64,000 nt of DNA from assembly GCA_935421135.1 (NCBI GenBank), contig OW285188.1, positions 17,895,233 to 17,959,232 of the forward strand, given 5' to 3'. Both the position numbers and the translations under genes were made by a program. The notes below the pieces were generated by a model. The model worked only from the letters and a program-made list of their open reading frames with translations. It was not told the origin of the DNA and searched no databases. This stretch comes from Bugulina stolonifera. Lineage: Eukaryota > Bryozoa > Gymnolaemata > Cheilostomatida > Bugulidae. Positions 61,601-64,000 of this stretch are shown one piece after another; position 1 is the first letter of the stretch; every line of letters starts with the position of its first letter.

Positions 61601-64000
61601 GAGAATAAAGGCAATGGCAAGTAGAATTTTTTGCAAACTCATGTCAGTTTAATTGTTGCTGACTTATAGGTTATCCCAATTTTTTTCTTGCGACCTTCTT
61701 GGTAGCATACCTTCTATAGTGTTACAGCGAAATTAATATTTGACAACCCTATTTACATAACCTAGTGCCTCATGATGTGATCCTGGTATGAGTCCATGTT
61801 GTAGTGATACACATTTGTACTCGTATATAACCTTTTGCAACTTCGTGCAATTAATATTCTAGTAAAAAATTGTGTTTCCAAATTTTGCTATTTACTATAT
61901 AACGCACATCTAATAATATTATTATATACGTAAATGTAACTATAATCTTACAATCATTGCATGGGCTATGTTGATTATAATCTGTGCATAAAATATGAAA
62001 ATTGTGTTGTTGTCAAGCCAATGTTAATTAAGCTGATATACTTTATTGTATTGGTTGCCAAAGAGTACTCCGCTACATTACGCAAACAGCATTCCTCTTA
62101 CTCTTAGCATAGATAATGAACTTTTTGTATCCGATTGTATAATGATGTATTGATTCCTTGTTAATGTGTCTTTTTATAAAACAAAACTCGTGCAGTTATA
62201 CGTTTTATATAATGTTCGATATTAATACGGGTGTTCAATATCCATCATCTTCTCTGGTGTTGGACACAAATGTGTAGGGGTAGAAATATTTTTAAGAAAT
62301 CCATATTCATTCTGTTGTTATTTTAGCATTGGACAACATTGGTAAAATCAAGTTGAAGAGTTTGTGTAAGTATATATATATATATATATACATGTATATA
62401 TTATGTGTTATATTGCATTTAACAGAATTTTGCTAAAAGTGTTGAAGTATATTTGACCTGTGCAGTTAGCCAGTTAATAGATAGTTTGCCGATTTGTGTG
62501 TAATATCAGTGCTTCCCTGATACCAACCTAGTGTGATGTTCTACTTTATTTATTTATTTCTTCGACTACACGCATGTATCTGTGTTTGTGCCCATTTTAT
62601 TAATGTTCTCTACACATATTTTTCTGCCTTATTTGTCATATATTGAAATTTTGTGCTGTCTACAATATAGTTGCATTACCCTGGATAAACTCAGTCAACA
62701 AACCCAAACTGATCCTCATTCAACGTGTGTCAATTGCATGTACATGTAGACATGAAAGTAAGAAGGGTAGCATGATCAGTCGTGTTATATTATTTTGTTG
62801 ATAGCTTATTAATTCCATATATTACATACTTTATTCTGGCAGTGTATATTGTTTCTTGTGTGTTTACAGATTCAACGATTGGCAAGTCTGATACAGCACC
62901 CTCCACTTCATCTCTCTTGTCAGATAGTAAATCGTCGGCTCCCAGCAATGTGGAGGATAAACCAGCAGAGAAAAAGTCAAGGTTCGGTAACCTGATCAAG
63001 GCTGCTGTTAAAAACAAGAAAGAGGAAGAAGAGAAGTCCTTGGAGGAGCAGAAGAAATTGGAAACCGAGGAAATGATGTTCGAAGGTTTGTTATTTGGAA
63101 TATGCACATTGCATGCCATTACCTGGTATTTCACAGTAAGCAGATGAAAGCTGTCTTATACCATTGCCATACCTGGTGACCATGGAGATGATAGGTAGGC
63201 CTAGCTGTAGTTTTAAATAGTCTCATTTTATTTTACTCCATTATTATGAATTTTTAAAAATTTGCGCACAGACTTTAAATGATTGTGTTTGATAGTTTAT
63301 GCAATCCATATATGGGGACTTTTTTGTGTAAGTACATGTAATCCATTACTTTATTTTGGTACACAATCTTTCATTAGTAATATTGTGTAGGATATACTTG
63401 AAACTTGTAACTCTGGGATCAGCACACAACTAAACAGGCTGTCTCTAGGCTCTCTTAAAGAAATGCAACTTTTACCAGCAAACTGGGGTTAATATACAGC
63501 CGGGCGGCTTGCCTCTGCACACAGTAGACTGGGCATGGGGTTTCCTGACACCTTTATATTTCTCTACTTAGCTGAATGCCATGTCTAGTGCAGACTATTA
63601 ATAGTTGTGGGCTTCCTCCCCATCCATTGTCTTAGAGTTAACATGTATCCCAAAGGAGACCTCAAACCTGCATACGTTCTACCTTTTATATATAATGTAC
63701 TTGATTATATGGATGCGATAACTACTAACTGCTCAATACACATCATCCTATTTTCATTTAATAGTTTGCTTATCCAGACAATGTGAACTCCAAATCAGTC
63801 ATATCACTTAATTCTGAGCAGGAAATTCGAACATGCTCATGGTATCAACAAAATATCATCTCATATAATTTATGCATTAGTAGTCATCTCCTCGTGTTTA
63901 AATTGATGTATTTTCAAATCTTAGCAATGACTCCCAAAGAGCAGCTGAGGTTCCTACTAAGAAAGGCTAAATCCAAAGAGGATGCACACAGAATAGCTAA
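52606..64000 (+). CDS. Giant Ser/Thr/Lys/Pro-rich protein, probably N-myristoylated (3'-partial)
   Basis: Family not recognised. Proposed exons: 52606-52636, 53699-60878, 61408-61616, 62327-62365, 62870-63085 and 63925 to the edge. All phases agree and give at least 2583 residues. Exon 1 encodes MGGSASREGT, a good N-myristoylation start (Gly2, Ser6). Exon 2 alone encodes about 2392 residues of low-complexity, disordered sequence with no membrane segments. Its parts are about five 72-75-residue repeats (PTTPRESLDPK core, roughly residues 210-550), six copies of an APYTTSKQPG motif (about 835-1340), and two copies of ESIARL(A/T)AGKK.EVKL (1619 and 1932). The tail (about 2380-2470) is a Lys/Glu/Arg/Ala-rich single helix or coiled coil, followed by a second charged helix and EQLRFLLRKAKSKEDAHR at the edge. 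The donor after exon 3 is AATG|GCAAGT, a GC-AG intron; reading through would stop at once. A simple ORF start at 53581 is possible but ignores the good acceptor at 53698. The composition suggests a cytoskeletal or membrane-linked scaffold, inference only. Confidence 0.75.
54280..55340 (+). repeat. Coding tandem repeat I, about 216-228 bp unit
   Basis: Within exon 2 of the giant gene, about five units share ACTCCAAGG(G)..., TCATCTAAAG... and CAAAGG. Protein cores are KGLETQ.KPTTPRESLDPK at about 54367, 54589 and 54805, with variants at about 55021 and 55290. DNA identity between neighbours is high, so the array expanded recently. Confidence 0.85.
56160..57730 (+). repeat. Coding tandem repeat II, diverged units of about 260-370 bp
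   Basis: Six units in exon 2 of the giant gene, each with a core like KKPITLAPYTTSKQPG near 56180, 56437, 56722, 56985, 57304 and 57673. Most are followed by a linker with K.V...KD.NK.Q and SDKQ/SGK. Older and more diverged than repeat I. Confidence 0.8.
62367..62391. repeat. (TA)n microsatellite
   Basis: About eleven TA units directly after the donor of exon 4 of the giant gene, followed by CATGTATATA. Confidence 0.9.

Overview
This is a stretch of an animal nuclear genome. It is AT-rich, its genes are split by mostly short GT-AG introns, and it carries a class A GPCR, a chondroitin-type glycosyltransferase and a ZFAT-type zinc-finger gene. It also has many minisatellites and foldback repeats and worn non-LTR retrotransposon pieces. 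Close gene spacing with small introns fits an early-branching invertebrate such as a demosponge, but that placement is inference. No prokaryotic or viral genes were seen. Every gene model was assembled by hand from splice sites, reading phase and remembered family sequences; no search was run.

Layout. (1) 1-14343, minus strand: an HSD17B7-like 3-ketosteroid reductase in nine visible coding exons, its last exon(s) beyond the left edge. Its introns hold a 12-bp minisatellite, a 40-bp repeat that copies a splice donor, and a 247-bp foldback. The region beyond exon 9 holds a 23-bp satellite-like array. A complete four-exon class A GPCR (6753-10233, plus strand) sits inside intron 5. (2) 16318-18815, plus: a tiny two-exon Cys-rich protein whose intron contains a retrotransposon fragment flanked by direct repeats. 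(3) 20675-23257, minus: a CSGALNACT-type N-acetylgalactosaminyltransferase. (4) 23258-27491: retroelement remnants, a tRNA-like SINE trace, a very AT-rich block, and a 233-bp tandem triplication that starts inside a putative signal-peptide exon. (5) 27492-36471, plus: a 21-exon ZFAT-like C2H2 zinc-finger protein, tail to tail with (6) mitochondrial ribosomal protein S11 (36605-39772, minus). (7) 42835-51621, plus: lysosomal beta-mannosidase in 17 exons. (8) 52606 to the right edge, plus: an unrecognised giant, disordered, probably N-myristoylated Ser/Thr/Lys/Pro-rich protein with one 7.18-kb exon, followed by a charged coiled-coil tail that runs off the window.

The genes do not form a pathway. 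They are housekeeping or metabolic genes (sterol reduction, GAG synthesis, lysosomal glycan breakdown, mitochondrial translation), a transcription factor, a receptor and an orphan giant protein. The least ordinary features are the antisense nested GPCR, the copied splice donor, a dispersed family of short hairpins with a shared TTGTC/GACAA core, the strong excess of the palindrome TACATGTA, and the giant repeat protein.
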